From positions 62,001 through 126,000 of the forward strand of contig NZ_JAZHFT010000007.1 in NCBI RefSeq assembly GCF_036541425.1: a stretch of DNA of 64,000 nt, in the 5' to 3' direction. Below, one piece after another: positions 18,005 through 26,963 of the stretch (position 1 is its first letter; each line of letters begins with the position of its first letter). A program made the position numbers and the translations under genes. This DNA is from Consotaella aegiceratis (GTDB lineage Bacteria; Pseudomonadota; Alphaproteobacteria; Rhizobiales; Rhizobiaceae). The notes beneath the pieces were generated by a model. That model made no database searches. It was not told the DNA's origin and saw only the letters and a list, made by a program, of their open reading frames with translations.

Positions 18005-18129
18005 GCGCGATCACCAATCGACCTTGTGATCTGCGAGGCTCCGGCCGGCCGATCGCGATGCCATCACGGCTATATGAGAATGGCCGGTGCCGTCTACCAC
18101 CCGCGCCCGGCCGGTTCGTCCAATGGCGC

Positions 18130-20403
18130 TCAGCGCGCCTCGGAATAGGCTGCGACGATGGCGGACAGTTGCGTCAGGTCCATGACCGACTTGATGCCGC
18201 GCAGATCGCACGTCGGAAGCATGCGTCTTAACCGCTCCAGCGGGACGGCCTCCGAGATCAGATAGCCCTGCATCACCTGGCAGCCTGCAGCCAGAGCCCG
18301 TTTCATCTGCTCGTCGGTCTCCACGCCTTCGGCCGTTACGTCGAGTTCCAGCGCCCGCGCCAGGCTGGCGATCGCCTGGACCACGGTATCGGCCCGGCTG
18401 CTGGAGCCGTCCAACTCGTGAATGAAGCTCTGGTCGACCTTCAAACCGTCGACCTTGAGATGCCGCAGATAGCCGATCGAGGTGTAGCCTGCGCCAAAAT
18501 CGTCGACAACGATGCGAATGCGGGCCTTGCGCAGCTGCTGCAGCGAACGGTGAACGGTTTCGGAGTTTTCGAGCAGGGTCTTTTCCGGAACTTCCAGTTC
18601 GAGGCGATGGGCCGGCATGCCGGTTTCGCCGAGGATCGACATGACCCGGTCGACGAGGCGCGGATCCTTGACCTGGGCGGCCGACAGGTTGACGCCGATC
18701 CGAAGATTGGGAAACTCCAGCGCGGTTCGGCAGGCGGTGCGCAGGACCCAGTCGCCGAGCGGCAGGATCAGCCCGGTTTCCTCGGCCACGGGGAGGAATT
18801 CGAGCGGCTGGACGAGCCCCTTCGTCGGATGCTTCCAGCGCAGCAGCGCCTCCAGGCCGGCGAGGCCTCCGGTTTCGGCGTTCAGCAGCGGCTGGTAGTG
18901 CACCTCGAGCTGATCGTTCGACCACAGCGCGTGGCGCAGATCGGTTTCCATCCGGCGCCTGTTGTTTTCCGCCTCGACCATCGTGTCGCTGAAGATCGTG
19001 AAATCGCTGCGGCCACGGTTCTTGGATTGATAGAGCGCGAGGTCGGCCCGGCGGATCAATTCCTCCTGGCCTTCGGTGGTCGGGACAGCGATCACCGCAC
19101 CGACCGATACCCCGACGAACGCCTGCACGCCGCCGAGGTCGAAGGGGGCGGAGATCCTTTCGACGATTCGGCGGGAGAGAACTTCCAGGTCTGCGGCCTC
19201 GTGGGTCTCCGTGACGATAGCGAACTCGTCGCCGCCGAGCCGCGCGACCGTGTCGGACGGACGGCAGATCGTCCGCAGGCGGTCGGCCACTTGGCGGATC
19301 AGCTCGTCGCCGGCCTGATGGCCGAATGTGTCGTTGACGTGCTTGAAACGGTCGAGATCCATGAACAGAACCGCGAAGCTGTTTTTGCTCCGGCGCGCAT
19401 TGTCGAGATGGAGGTCCAATTGCTCGGCAAAGTTCGTGCGATTGGCCAGCCCCGTTAGCGGATCGTGGAAGGCCAGGTGATGGACATGCTCCTGGGACAT
19501 CATCAGACGAGACGAAATCCGGTAGAGCCAATAGATCAGCGTGCTCGACAACAGCACCATCACCATGACGGCGGCGGCAAGCGCCGGCGTGATCTCGCGG
19601 AAGACGGCCAAACCGGGCTGCTTCACGGTCCAGACAAGATAACCGATGGGCCCGCCGCCGGAATCGAGCGGATAGTGAGCCTCGGTCGGCGCGGTTTCTG
19701 GGCTCAGTGAGAAGTGCGGCGTCTGGAGGAGGAGGTCGCGGCTCAAGGTGTGCAGGAACCAGCCGTCCAGGAACGACAGCACGACGTGGGTCGCCTGGGC
19801 GGGGTCGCCTGAGCCGGCCGTGACGTCTGCGATATAGACCATGGCCGGCCGGCGATCGACGACGACGTAGCGGCGAAGCCAAATCGACCGCGTCGAACCG
19901 TCCGCCATCGCCCGCTTCTGGGCAAGAAATTCGTCGATGACAGGAGTCAGTTCAGGCATGAACGCCCGGGGGTCGACATGCCGCCCCTCCGACATGGCAT
20001 AGGTTCGTCGGCCGTCCTGGTCGATGAAGATCGACCGGTCGATCTTCAGATGCTGGTTCATCCACTCGGCCAACCGGTCTTCGAAACGCCCGCCATCGCC
20101 CTGCCGAATCGAGCCGCGCAGCGTACTGTCCAGGGTTGCGAAGGCCCGCTGGTTGGCGGAAATTTCTCCCGTCAGGTTGCCGAGAGCATGGGCCACCAGG
20201 CGCGTCTCGCGCTGATTCGTCGCCTCGTCCACCTTCGTTGCCGACCAATAGACGGCGCCGACGACGAACGATGCGGTCATCGCAAGAATCAGAAGAACCG
20301 GGATCAGAAACAGCAACGGACTGTAGCGGCGGCCGCGAATCTTCGCCTGGAGGGTCTGCGGGGAGTCAAACCTGCCTATCAACCGGCCGAACAGGTGGGA
20401 CAC
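18130..20403 (-). CDS. Membrane CHASE4-like/GGDEF/EAL cyclic-di-GMP protein
   Basis: The GTG start at 20403 has GGGGAGG upstream; the product has 757 residues. It has TM1 at about residues 29-52, a periplasmic sensor (about 53-272) resembling CHASE4, and TM2 at about 273-296. The GGDEF domain (305-472) has intact GGDEF at 390-394 and inhibitory-site RxxD (RPSD, 381-384) five residues before it. The EAL domain (484-735) carries EALLRW, VNLSAAQ, ELEVPE, VDDFGAGYTS, KVDQSF and AEGVET. Both active sites look complete, so it may be bifunctional, with the balance set by the periplasmic signal. Confidence 0.92.
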   Translation of the reverse strand: MSHLFGRLIGRFDSPQTLQAKIRGRRYSPLLFLIPVLLILAMTASFVVGAVYWSATKVDEATNQRETRLVAHALGNLTGEISANQRAFATLDSTLRGSIRQGDGGRFEDRLAEWMNQHLKIDRSIFIDQDGRRTYAMSEGRHVDPRAFMPELTPVIDEFLAQKRAMADGSTRSIWLRRYVVVDRRPAMVYIADVTAGSGDPAQATHVVLSFLDGWFLHTLSRDLLLQTPHFSLSPETAPTEAHYPLDSGGGPIGYLVWTVKQPGLAVFREITPALAAAVMVMVLLSSTLIYWLYRISSRLMMSQEHVHHLAFHDPLTGLANRTNFAEQLDLHLDNARRSKNSFAVLFMDLDRFKHVNDTFGHQAGDELIRQVADRLRTICRPSDTVARLGGDEFAIVTETHEAADLEVLSRRIVERISAPFDLGGVQAFVGVSVGAVIAVPTTEGQEELIRRADLALYQSKNRGRSDFTIFSDTMVEAENNRRRMETDLRHALWSNDQLEVHYQPLLNAETGGLAGLEALLRWKHPTKGLVQPLEFLPVAEETGLILPLGDWVLRTACRTALEFPNLRIGVNLSAAQVKDPRLVDRVMSILGETGMPAHRLELEVPEKTLLENSETVHRSLQQLRKARIRIVVDDFGAGYTSIGYLRHLKVDGLKVDQSFIHELDGSSSRADTVVQAIASLARALELDVTAEGVETDEQMKRALAAGCQVMQGYLISEAVPLERLRRMLPTCDLRGIKSVMDLTQLSAIVAAYSEAR

Positions 20404-20870
20404 CGTTATCCTCCCCGCCGAAAGTCATCAATGAGCTCACAGAGCGCGATCATCTGAGTATCTCGACAACAAGTCTTAATTCCCGCGAGGCTCTGCATAC
20501 TCGTCGTCCACCCAATCAATGCAACTATAAGTATGGGTCTCAAATGCAAATATAAACTTACCGAAATACGCAAGGCGCACGACAAATCAGTGGCGAAGCA
20601 CCCGGGGGAAGCCGAGAGCATCATACTCCCGCCCGCGTATGCCGCAGAACCAGGATCAATCAACTTTAAGGCGAGGGGTCTGGAAATCCCTTGCTAAGGC
20701 GATATTAGTGTCGGCAGCTTGCTGCTGCCCTAACGAAGAGCAGCGCATTTGATTCCATATTGGTTGTATGTGCGGCACATGGCCACAACCAAAAGGGTTT
20801 TTGCAGTCGACGCAGATGTTTAGGCCGGCAAGCCGCGGCCGGGCAGCCCGCCGCGGCCGCTTTGGTAGGC
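20404..20870. other. Intergenic region before the GGDEF/EAL gene
   Basis: The 467 bp are lower in GC than the surroundings over about 20440-20780. They contain the GGDEF/EAL promoter and, near 20832-20857, a hairpin for the carbonic anhydrase gene. Short frames exist on both strands, but none has a recognisable domain. Confidence 0.45.
20832..20857 (-). terminator. GC-rich hairpin after carbonic anhydrase
   Basis: The self-complementary arms GCCGCGGC (20832-20839 and 20850-20857) enclose CGGGCAGCCC, which can pair further inside. The hairpin lies 13 nt beyond the carbonic anhydrase stop. No U run follows. Confidence 0.45.
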
Positions 20871-21479
20871 CTATTCGACGGGTACCAGCTCATCGCCTTG
20901 AAGGCGCTTCAGGATGCCGGTGTGAATGTCGAACTGGAAGCCTTCGAGCTTCAGAGTGCCCGCCTGAAGCGCCTCTTCGAGCCAGGGGAAGGTCCGTAGG
21001 TTGTCGAGCGAAAGACGCACGACGGCGGCTTCGCAGAGCGGCAGGATCTCGTGCTTCGGTCTGTCGTGCGGTACCTTGTTCAGTGCCGGAGTGGCAATTT
21101 CCATCCACCGGTCGACGAAGCCCTGCGCATCGGACGGTGCGCCTTCGACCATGGCCCGCACGCCACCACACTGGGCATGACCCAGCACGACGACCCGTGC
21201 CACCTTCAACACGCGGACCGCGTATTCCACGGCCGCGCTGGTGCCGTGATAGGCGCTGTCGGGCTGATAGGGTGGGACCAAGCCGGCGACATTGCGCACC
21301 GAGAACATCTCGCCGGGGCCGGCACCGAACACCCGCTGCGGATCGACGCGCGAGTCCGAACAGGCGATGACCAGCGTATGAGGGCTTTGTCCGTAGGTGG
21401 CCAAGGCTTCATAGGTCGCCTTCTCGCTCGGCCAAGTTTCCTCGCGAAACCGGCGATAGCCTTCGATCAGACGATCCAT
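20871..21479 (-). CDS. Beta-class carbonic anhydrase
   Basis: The 202-residue protein contains zinc-site motifs CSDSRV (Cys and Asp-Arg dyad, about residue 40) and HAQCGG (His and Cys, about residues 100-103), plus FSVRNVAGLVPPY, all typical of bacterial beta-carbonic anhydrases. It interconverts CO2 and bicarbonate in the cytoplasm. Length is normal and the start is ATG. It appears to be a single-gene unit; it follows the PLD gene on the same strand with a 123-nt gap. Confidence 0.95.
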   Translation of the reverse strand: MDRLIEGYRRFREETWPSEKATYEALATYGQSPHTLVIACSDSRVDPQRVFGAGPGEMFSVRNVAGLVPPYQPDSAYHGTSAAVEYAVRVLKVARVVVLGHAQCGGVRAMVEGAPSDAQGFVDRWMEIATPALNKVPHDRPKHEILPLCEAAVVRLSLDNLRTFPWLEEALQAGTLKLEGFQFDIHTGILKRLQGDELVPVE

Positions 21480-21602
21480 CTCAACCTCCGTTAGCGCTCT
21501 TCGAATATCGCACGCGCGTTATCAAGTCGTTGCTCGAAACGTTTGACTACACCCCGATCGGAAACGCCTCAACGTGGCGTGCGACAATCCGGCGGTCCGG
21601 GG

Positions 21603-23072
21603 TCATTGGAAGCGCCGTTTGCGCAGCCCGACCAGACGCAGCAGTCCGCGCCAAACGTTCGGAGGCCGCTCCGGATCGAACAGCTCGTTTTCCGCAATAT
21701 GGGATTCGATCTCCGTGTTCTGCTTCGGCTTGTAGGGAACCAGCGTACGGCCGGAGCCTCGAAGACTGTCGATCGCGGGCACCAGTGCCCCGTCATGCTC
21801 GGCGACGTGAGCGTCCAAGTTTTCCGGCGTGATCCCGAGGTGCTCGGCGAGCAACAGTGATCGGATGCCGACGATTGCCTCGCGGATGTGGCCCGCATCC
21901 GGCGAGACGTCGTCCGCCTCGATGGCGACGTCGCATTCTGTGTCATACCCGAGCGAGCGGTTGTTGAAGTTCGACGAGCCCACTTTGAACAACCGGTCGT
22001 CGACGACCATGATCTTGGCATGCACATAAATCGGCTGGCCGCCCTCGGTCACCGGCGTGAAGATGCGAAAGCGATCGTGGTGATCCGCGGCCTGGACCAG
22101 TCGGAGCAGGCGCGACCGCGCCGTGTCCATCGCGATGGGCTCCAGGAATCCGTCGGCGGAGAGAGGATTGACCACGACGATTTCAGGTCCGTCAGGCTCA
22201 CGGAGCCGTGCCGCCATGGCTTCGGCAACCCGGCGCGAGGCGAAGTATTGGCTTTCGCAATAGATCGTACGACGCGCCTGGCCGATTGCATCGAGGTAGA
22301 GAGTCTCGACCTCGCGAATCTCGGATTCGTCCTCGTATTGGCCGACGGTCCGGGAGATCGAGATGTCGACATTCGTGAGGGTGGTTGGAAGTCCCTCCGG
22401 CCAGAGCGGGTCGCGCGGCGGCGGCGCCTGCAGCGTCTCTCCGGTGGCGCGCTGCCAGCGCTGGCGCGCCAGTTCTCCGAGCGCCTGCGCCACCGGCCCG
22501 GCGATCGCCGAGGTCGCGTCGTGCCACGGCCCGTGCGGACGCCCGGCTGGGGTCCGCCGCCGTGGATCGTCGTCCAGGTGGCGCGGCGTGTCCCAGCGCC
22601 GCGCGGTGATGTCGATGCCGCCGCAGAACGCCAGAACGTCATCGATGACGACGATCTTGTGATGGTGAGCGGCGGCGGTCGGATGCGCGCCATCGAGCTG
22701 AAAACGAATGCGGGAGTCGGTCATCCAGTCGAGCAGCCTGAGCGGCATGGTGCCGCGCCCGAAGGAGGTGAGCAGACCCAGATCCCATTTCAAAAGATAG
22801 ATGTGCAGGTCGGGCCGCGTCTGCACCATCCATGTCAGGAAGCGCCCCAGCCGGTTGGGGCCGTCCAGCGTCGAGCCCGTGGGCTCGAACTTGATTCGCG
22901 TGTCGAAGTCCCAGCCGATCAGATAGACGCTATGACGTGCCTGCAGGATCGCCCGCTTGAGTGCGGGAAAATAGCTTTCGGCGTCGACGATCAGCGCAAA
23001 ACGCTCGGCCATCTCGATGCGCCAGCAGTTGCGGCCGGGCTTGATGATCCTGCTGTCTGCTACCTGATCCAT
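21603..23072 (-). CDS. Phospholipase D-family protein, cardiolipin synthase-like
   Basis: The 489-residue protein has two HKD motifs: HHHKIVVIDD (about residue 135) and VHAKIMVVDDRLFKVGSSNF (about residue 357) followed by NNRSLGYDTE. This is the two-domain PLD fold, with one His from each acting as nucleophile and acid. There is no transmembrane anchor at the N-terminus, unlike classic ClsA, so a ClsB/phosphatidyltransferase or phospholipase role is possible. An inner start (MAERFALIVDAESYF, residue 21) is plausible because homologous sequence begins there. The substrate cannot be set from the sequence. Confidence 0.88.
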   Translation of the reverse strand: MDQVADSRIIKPGRNCWRIEMAERFALIVDAESYFPALKRAILQARHSVYLIGWDFDTRIKFEPTGSTLDGPNRLGRFLTWMVQTRPDLHIYLLKWDLGLLTSFGRGTMPLRLLDWMTDSRIRFQLDGAHPTAAAHHHKIVVIDDVLAFCGGIDITARRWDTPRHLDDDPRRRTPAGRPHGPWHDATSAIAGPVAQALGELARQRWQRATGETLQAPPPRDPLWPEGLPTTLTNVDISISRTVGQYEDESEIREVETLYLDAIGQARRTIYCESQYFASRRVAEAMAARLREPDGPEIVVVNPLSADGFLEPIAMDTARSRLLRLVQAADHHDRFRIFTPVTEGGQPIYVHAKIMVVDDRLFKVGSSNFNNRSLGYDTECDVAIEADDVSPDAGHIREAIVGIRSLLLAEHLGITPENLDAHVAEHDGALVPAIDSLRGSGRTLVPYKPKQNTEIESHIAENELFDPERPPNVWRGLLRLVGLRKRRFQ

Positions 23073-23205
23073 CGTCGCTCCGCACTGCCTACGCGTCGGA
23101 GCGAGAGTCTAGGTTGGTCGACTGGCGGGTCAATCGACGGCTTTGCTTAAGTCGGTAGCCCGCAACGCTCCGGATTGGCCGGCAAGGGCCGGAGCTAGGC
23201 TGAGC

Positions 23206-23718
23206 TTAAGAATTTCCGATTGGCGTCGTCGAGCGCCTTCTCTCCAAGGCCCGGTCCAAGGCCGACAGGCCGACCTCCAGGCAGCGTCGCTCGTCCTCCG
23301 TCAATTCGTGCAGAATGACGGCCTCCGCTTCTTTGACCTTCGGCAGAAGATCGTCATAGGCGCGCCGGCCCTGCTCGGTGAGCGAGAGATATTCGAACCG
23401 CCGGTCGTACGTGGCGCGATTGCGCTTCACCCAGCCGCGTTCATCGAGCGAGGCTACTGCACGGCTGACCTTGGTCTTGTCCATCGCCGTCTTCTCGACG
23501 ATCACCGTCGAGGTGAGGTCGCGATTCCCGGTGTCGCCGGCACCCAGAACCATAAGGACATGGAACTCGGGGCCCGTGAGGCCGCCGTTCCGGCGGTGGA
23601 TTCCTGCAGTCAGGCGACTGAAGACCGTTGCGACGCGTCCGACGCGTCGCCCTATCGACCATTCCGCCTGGCGCCGAAACGACAAAACTTCTTCTGCAGG
23701 ACGATGGACGACGCTCAT
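23206..23718 (-). CDS. MarR-family transcriptional regulator
   Basis: The 170-residue protein has a winged-helix domain with LTGPEFHVLMVL, TAMDKTKVSRAVASLDERGW (recognition helix) and the wing sequence KRNRATYDRRFEYLSLTEQG. The C-terminal dimerisation helices are present. Unusually, MarR families commonly show DRRxxxLxLT, and here DRRFEYLSLT is intact, so the wing should bind DNA. It is divergent from acpXL across a 295-bp region, so it may regulate itself or that operon (inference). Confidence 0.9.
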   Translation of the reverse strand: MSVVHRPAEEVLSFRRQAEWSIGRRVGRVATVFSRLTAGIHRRNGGLTGPEFHVLMVLGAGDTGNRDLTSTVIVEKTAMDKTKVSRAVASLDERGWVKRNRATYDRRFEYLSLTEQGRRAYDDLLPKVKEAEAVILHELTEDERRCLEVGLSALDRALERRRSTTPIGNS

Positions 23719-24013
23719 CTCGGTGTCTTCTGTCTTGTGATCAATTCAAATGCTCATAAAAAGCTAATGGCGACTTTCTATCGCTGTCTCAAGAGGTTAC
23801 TAGGGTTCTCTTTCAACTTGTCACGATTAAGTGATTGCATAGCCGGGAAATCAAATCAACTCATGGCTGTGCAGCTGAGCGCGATTCTCTTCTCTGCCCA
23901 AGCGCGGCGACGACGCGCCGGACGGCGATCTGCGGCACGACCTTTGCTTTTGCCCGCGAATTTTCTATAGCTTCCGACGGTCCCGACATATGTGAATTTC
24001 AAGGAAACGTTCT

Positions 24014-24295
24014 TTGTCTTCAACCTTCGACAGGGTCGCCGACATCATCGCCGAAACGAGCGAGATCGATCGCGATCAGATTACCCCGGAAAGCCATACG
24101 ATCGATGATCTCGGGATCGATTCTCTCGACTTCCTCGACATCGTCTTCGCTATCGACAAGGAGTTCGGCATCAAGATTCCGCTCGCCGAGTGGACCCAGG
24201 AGGTCAACGAGGGCAAGGCGGACACGGCCGACTATTTCGTGCTCAAGAATCTCTGCGCCAAGATCGACGACCTGAGGCAGGCGCAGACGGCTTAA
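24014..24295 (+). CDS. acpXL: Acyl carrier protein AcpXL
   Basis: The start is TTG, supported by AAGGAA at 24001-24006 seven nt upstream. It has 93 residues. The prosthetic group site LGIDSLDFLD (Ser37) is followed by IVFAIDKEFGIKIPLAEWTQ and YFVLKNLCAKID, which identify AcpXL and not housekeeping AcpP. AcpXL carries the 27-hydroxyoctacosanoyl chain delivered to lipid A in Rhizobiales. It opens the very-long-chain fatty acid operon and is divergent from a MarR gene. Confidence 0.95.
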   Translation: MSSTFDRVADIIAETSEIDRDQITPESHTIDDLGIDSLDFLDIVFAIDKEFGIKIPLAEWTQEVNEGKADTADYFVLKNLCAKIDDLRQAQTA

Positions 24296-24413
24296 GGGCG
24301 GCTTCTGGCCGCTACGGCTCAATTCCTATTCGCGGTGGCGGCCGACCACGAGGCTTGGCATCTCGCGGCGGATTGGGCTTGCGATAGCCGAACAGCGAGG
24401 CTGATACGAAAGC

Positions 24414-25619
24414 ATGACTCCCGCTCACGACGTCCTGATCACCGGCATCGGCCTCGTCTCATCCCTTGGCGAGGGCATTGCCGCGCACGCCGACGTTCTG
24501 TTCGGCGCCCCGGCTCCCCGACCGGTGGTCGAACGTGAGCGGTTTGCGCCCTATTTCGTCCATCCGCTGCCGCCGGTCGACTGGTCCAGCCAGATCCCGA
24601 AGAAGGGCGATCAGCGCCAGATGGAGACCTGGCAGAGGCTGGGGACCTTCGCGGCGGGGCTGGCGCTCGACGATGCCTCGGTCGCCAAGGACGAGGCCGA
24701 GCGCGCGACGGTCGACATGATCGTTGCGGCCGGTGGCGGCGAGCGTGATCCGGCGGTGGACGCGCTGGTGATGGAACGCTCGCGAGGTCTGGCGAATCCG
24801 CAGCCGGTCATCAATGAGACGCTCGGCAACGAGCTGCGGCCGACCCTGTTTCTGGCGCAGCTTTCGAACCTGTTGGCCGGCAACATTTCGATCGTCCACA
24901 AGGTGACCGGCTCGTCCCGGACCTTTATGGGCGAAGAGGGCGCCGGCATTTCGGCCATCGCGACGGCGGCTCGCCGCATCGCGGCGGGACAGAGCCAGAT
25001 CTGCCTGGTCGGCGGCGCCTATTCGGCCGAGCGCAAGGATCTCCTGCACAGCTACGCGCTCGGCGGCTTCCTGTTGAGCGACGAATGGCGCCCGGTGCTG
25101 CAGCGGGACACGGCCGAAGGCGGCTTCGCGCCCGGTGCCGTCGGCGCCTTTCTCGTGCTTGAATCGGCCGAACATGCCGCGGAGCGCGGGGTGAGGGCCT
25201 ATGCCAGGCTGGGGCGGGTCGCGGCCGATCGCGGTCGACGTGATGGAGATCGTTTGAAGAACCGGCTGGGCGGTCTGCTCGACGAACTCGATCTCGCCGC
25301 GGCCGAGGACGTTCTGGTGCTCTCCGGGGCGTCGGGCGTGGCGGGCATCACGCAGGCGGAGCGCGACGTGCTCGGCGAGCGGCTGCCGGGCGCGCCATTG
25401 CGTGCCTATGAGACGATGCTTGGTCATAGCTTCGAGGCCCAGTTCCCGGCTGGAATCGCGCTGGCCGCGTTGGCCCTGTCTCGGGGAGCGTCCTATGCGG
25501 CCTTCGATGCGCGGTCGGAGGCTGCCGCCACGTTGCCGCCCAAGCAGGCGCTGGTGACCACGGTCGGGCATGTCCAGGCGGAAGGAGTTTGCCTGCTCCA
25601 TGCCGCAGACGAGGCGTAA
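24414..25619 (+). CDS. fabF2XL: Beta-ketoacyl-ACP synthase-like protein FabF2XL, catalytic Cys absent
   Basis: The 401-residue thiolase-fold protein begins DVLITGIGLVSSLGEG. At the nucleophile elbow, where KAS enzymes have TACASG, it reads KVTGSSRTFMGEEGAG, so the Cys position appears to be Ser167. The NAHGT histidine is also lost (LSGASGVAG), while GHSFEAQFPAG keeps a His. It is therefore probably a non-condensing partner, like chain-length factors of type II polyketide synthases, pairing with the active FabF1XL next door (inference). Gene order acpXL-fabF2XL-fabF1XL-adh-lpxXL matches the rhizobial cluster. The gap before it is only 118 nt. Confidence 0.88.
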   Translation: MTPAHDVLITGIGLVSSLGEGIAAHADVLFGAPAPRPVVERERFAPYFVHPLPPVDWSSQIPKKGDQRQMETWQRLGTFAAGLALDDASVAKDEAERATVDMIVAAGGGERDPAVDALVMERSRGLANPQPVINETLGNELRPTLFLAQLSNLLAGNISIVHKVTGSSRTFMGEEGAGISAIATAARRIAAGQSQICLVGGAYSAERKDLLHSYALGGFLLSDEWRPVLQRDTAEGGFAPGAVGAFLVLESAEHAAERGVRAYARLGRVAADRGRRDGDRLKNRLGGLLDELDLAAAEDVLVLSGASGVAGITQAERDVLGERLPGAPLRAYETMLGHSFEAQFPAGIALAALALSRGASYAAFDARSEAAATLPPKQALVTTVGHVQAEGVCLLHAADEA

Positions 25620-25631
25620 AGAGGTTCGAAG

Positions 25632-26915
25632 ATGACTGCCGATACGCTCGATTCCCATGGCCGGCCGCTCGTCGCGGTGACCGGCGTCGGTGTGGTCTCT
25701 TCGCTGGGACGCGGAGTGGACGAGAATTTCGCGGGGCTGAAGGCGGGGCGCTCGGGGATCCGGACGATCTCGCGATTCGCCACCGATGGCCTGCGCACGA
25801 CGATCGCCGGCACGGTCGACATCATGGGCGTCGAGCCGCTGAATGCCGTGGATCTGTCCTTCGCGCTGGCCGACAGTGCCGCTGCCGAAGCGATCGGCAT
25901 GGCTGCCGTCGACGGCGACGATTTCGGTGGACCGCTGTTTCTGGCCGCGCCGCCGGTGGAGCTGGAATGGCAGCATCGCCTGGCGCTCGACCAGCTTCAG
26001 GGCGACGCACGGGCCGAGGCCGGCTACGATCGTCTTCTGGAATTGGCGCGTTCGCTGCCGTCTCGCGAGATCTACGATCTCACCTTGTTCGGCCGCATCG
26101 CCGAGCGGTTGGCGGATCGTTTTGGCACGCGCGGGCTGCCCGTCACGCTCTCCACGGCCTGCGCCTCCGGCGCATCGGCGATTCAGCTCGGCGTGGAGGC
26201 GATCCGGCGCGGCGAAACCGACCGGGCGCTGACGATCGGCACCGACGGTTCGGTGACCGCCGAGGCGCTGATCCGCTTCTCGTTGCTGTCGGCTTTGTCG
26301 ACCCAGAACGCCGTTCCCGAAAGGGCTTCGAAACCCTTCTCCAAGGACCGCGACGGCTTCATCATGGCGGAAGGGGCGGGGGCTCTCGTGCTGGAATCGC
26401 TGGCATCTGCCCGGGCGCGAGGCGCCGAGATCCTCGGACTTGTACTGGGCTGCGGCGAAAAGGCGGACGACTTCCACCGCACCCGTTCGAAGCCGGACGC
26501 CTCGCCGATCATCGCGACCATCAAGCATGGTCTGGAGGACGCCGGCCTCGCGCCGCACGAAATCGACTACATCAACGCGCACGGCACCTCGACGCCGGAA
26601 AACGACCGGATGGAATACACCGGCCTGCAGGCCGTCTTCGGTGATGCGATCGCTTCCACGCCGATCTCCTCCAACAAGTCGATGATCGGCCATACGCTGA
26701 CGGCGGCCGGCGCCATCGAGGCGGTGTTCTCCGTGTTGGCGATGCGCGAGGGCATCCTGCCGCCGACCATCAACTACGATGTCCCCGACCCCGCCATTCC
26801 GCTGGATACGGTGCCGAACCAGGCCCGGGCCGCCGATATTACGACGGTGCTTTCGAACTCCTTCGGCTTTGGCGGACAGAACGTGTCGCTTGTCCTGGGC
26901 CGCGAGCCGCGCTAG
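25632..26915 (+). CDS. fabF1XL: Beta-ketoacyl-ACP synthase FabF1XL
   Basis: The 427-residue KAS II-type enzyme has an intact triad: Cys177 in STACASGASAIQ, His in NAHGTSTPEND and His in SMIGHTLTAAGA. The N-terminus is VAVTGVGVVSSLGRG. It condenses malonyl-ACP with the growing acyl chain on AcpXL to build the C28 acid. Compared with housekeeping FabF it has a longer region between residues 80 and 160. It lies 12 nt after fabF2XL and presumably forms the catalytic half of a heterodimer. Confidence 0.93.
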   Translation: MTADTLDSHGRPLVAVTGVGVVSSLGRGVDENFAGLKAGRSGIRTISRFATDGLRTTIAGTVDIMGVEPLNAVDLSFALADSAAAEAIGMAAVDGDDFGGPLFLAAPPVELEWQHRLALDQLQGDARAEAGYDRLLELARSLPSREIYDLTLFGRIAERLADRFGTRGLPVTLSTACASGASAIQLGVEAIRRGETDRALTIGTDGSVTAEALIRFSLLSALSTQNAVPERASKPFSKDRDGFIMAEGAGALVLESLASARARGAEILGLVLGCGEKADDFHRTRSKPDASPIIATIKHGLEDAGLAPHEIDYINAHGTSTPENDRMEYTGLQAVFGDAIASTPISSNKSMIGHTLTAAGAIEAVFSVLAMREGILPPTINYDVPDPAIPLDTVPNQARAADITTVLSNSFGFGGQNVSLVLGREPR

Positions 26916-26963
26916 TGCGCTGCCACGCAGCCGGCCGATCATCATAGGGACCAGACAAGGAAC

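Noticed and set aside
24335..24413. Possible fabZXL remnant between acpXL and fabF2XL
   Set aside because: None of the frames shows a FabZ motif; the stretch is too short and looks like ordinary leader sequence.
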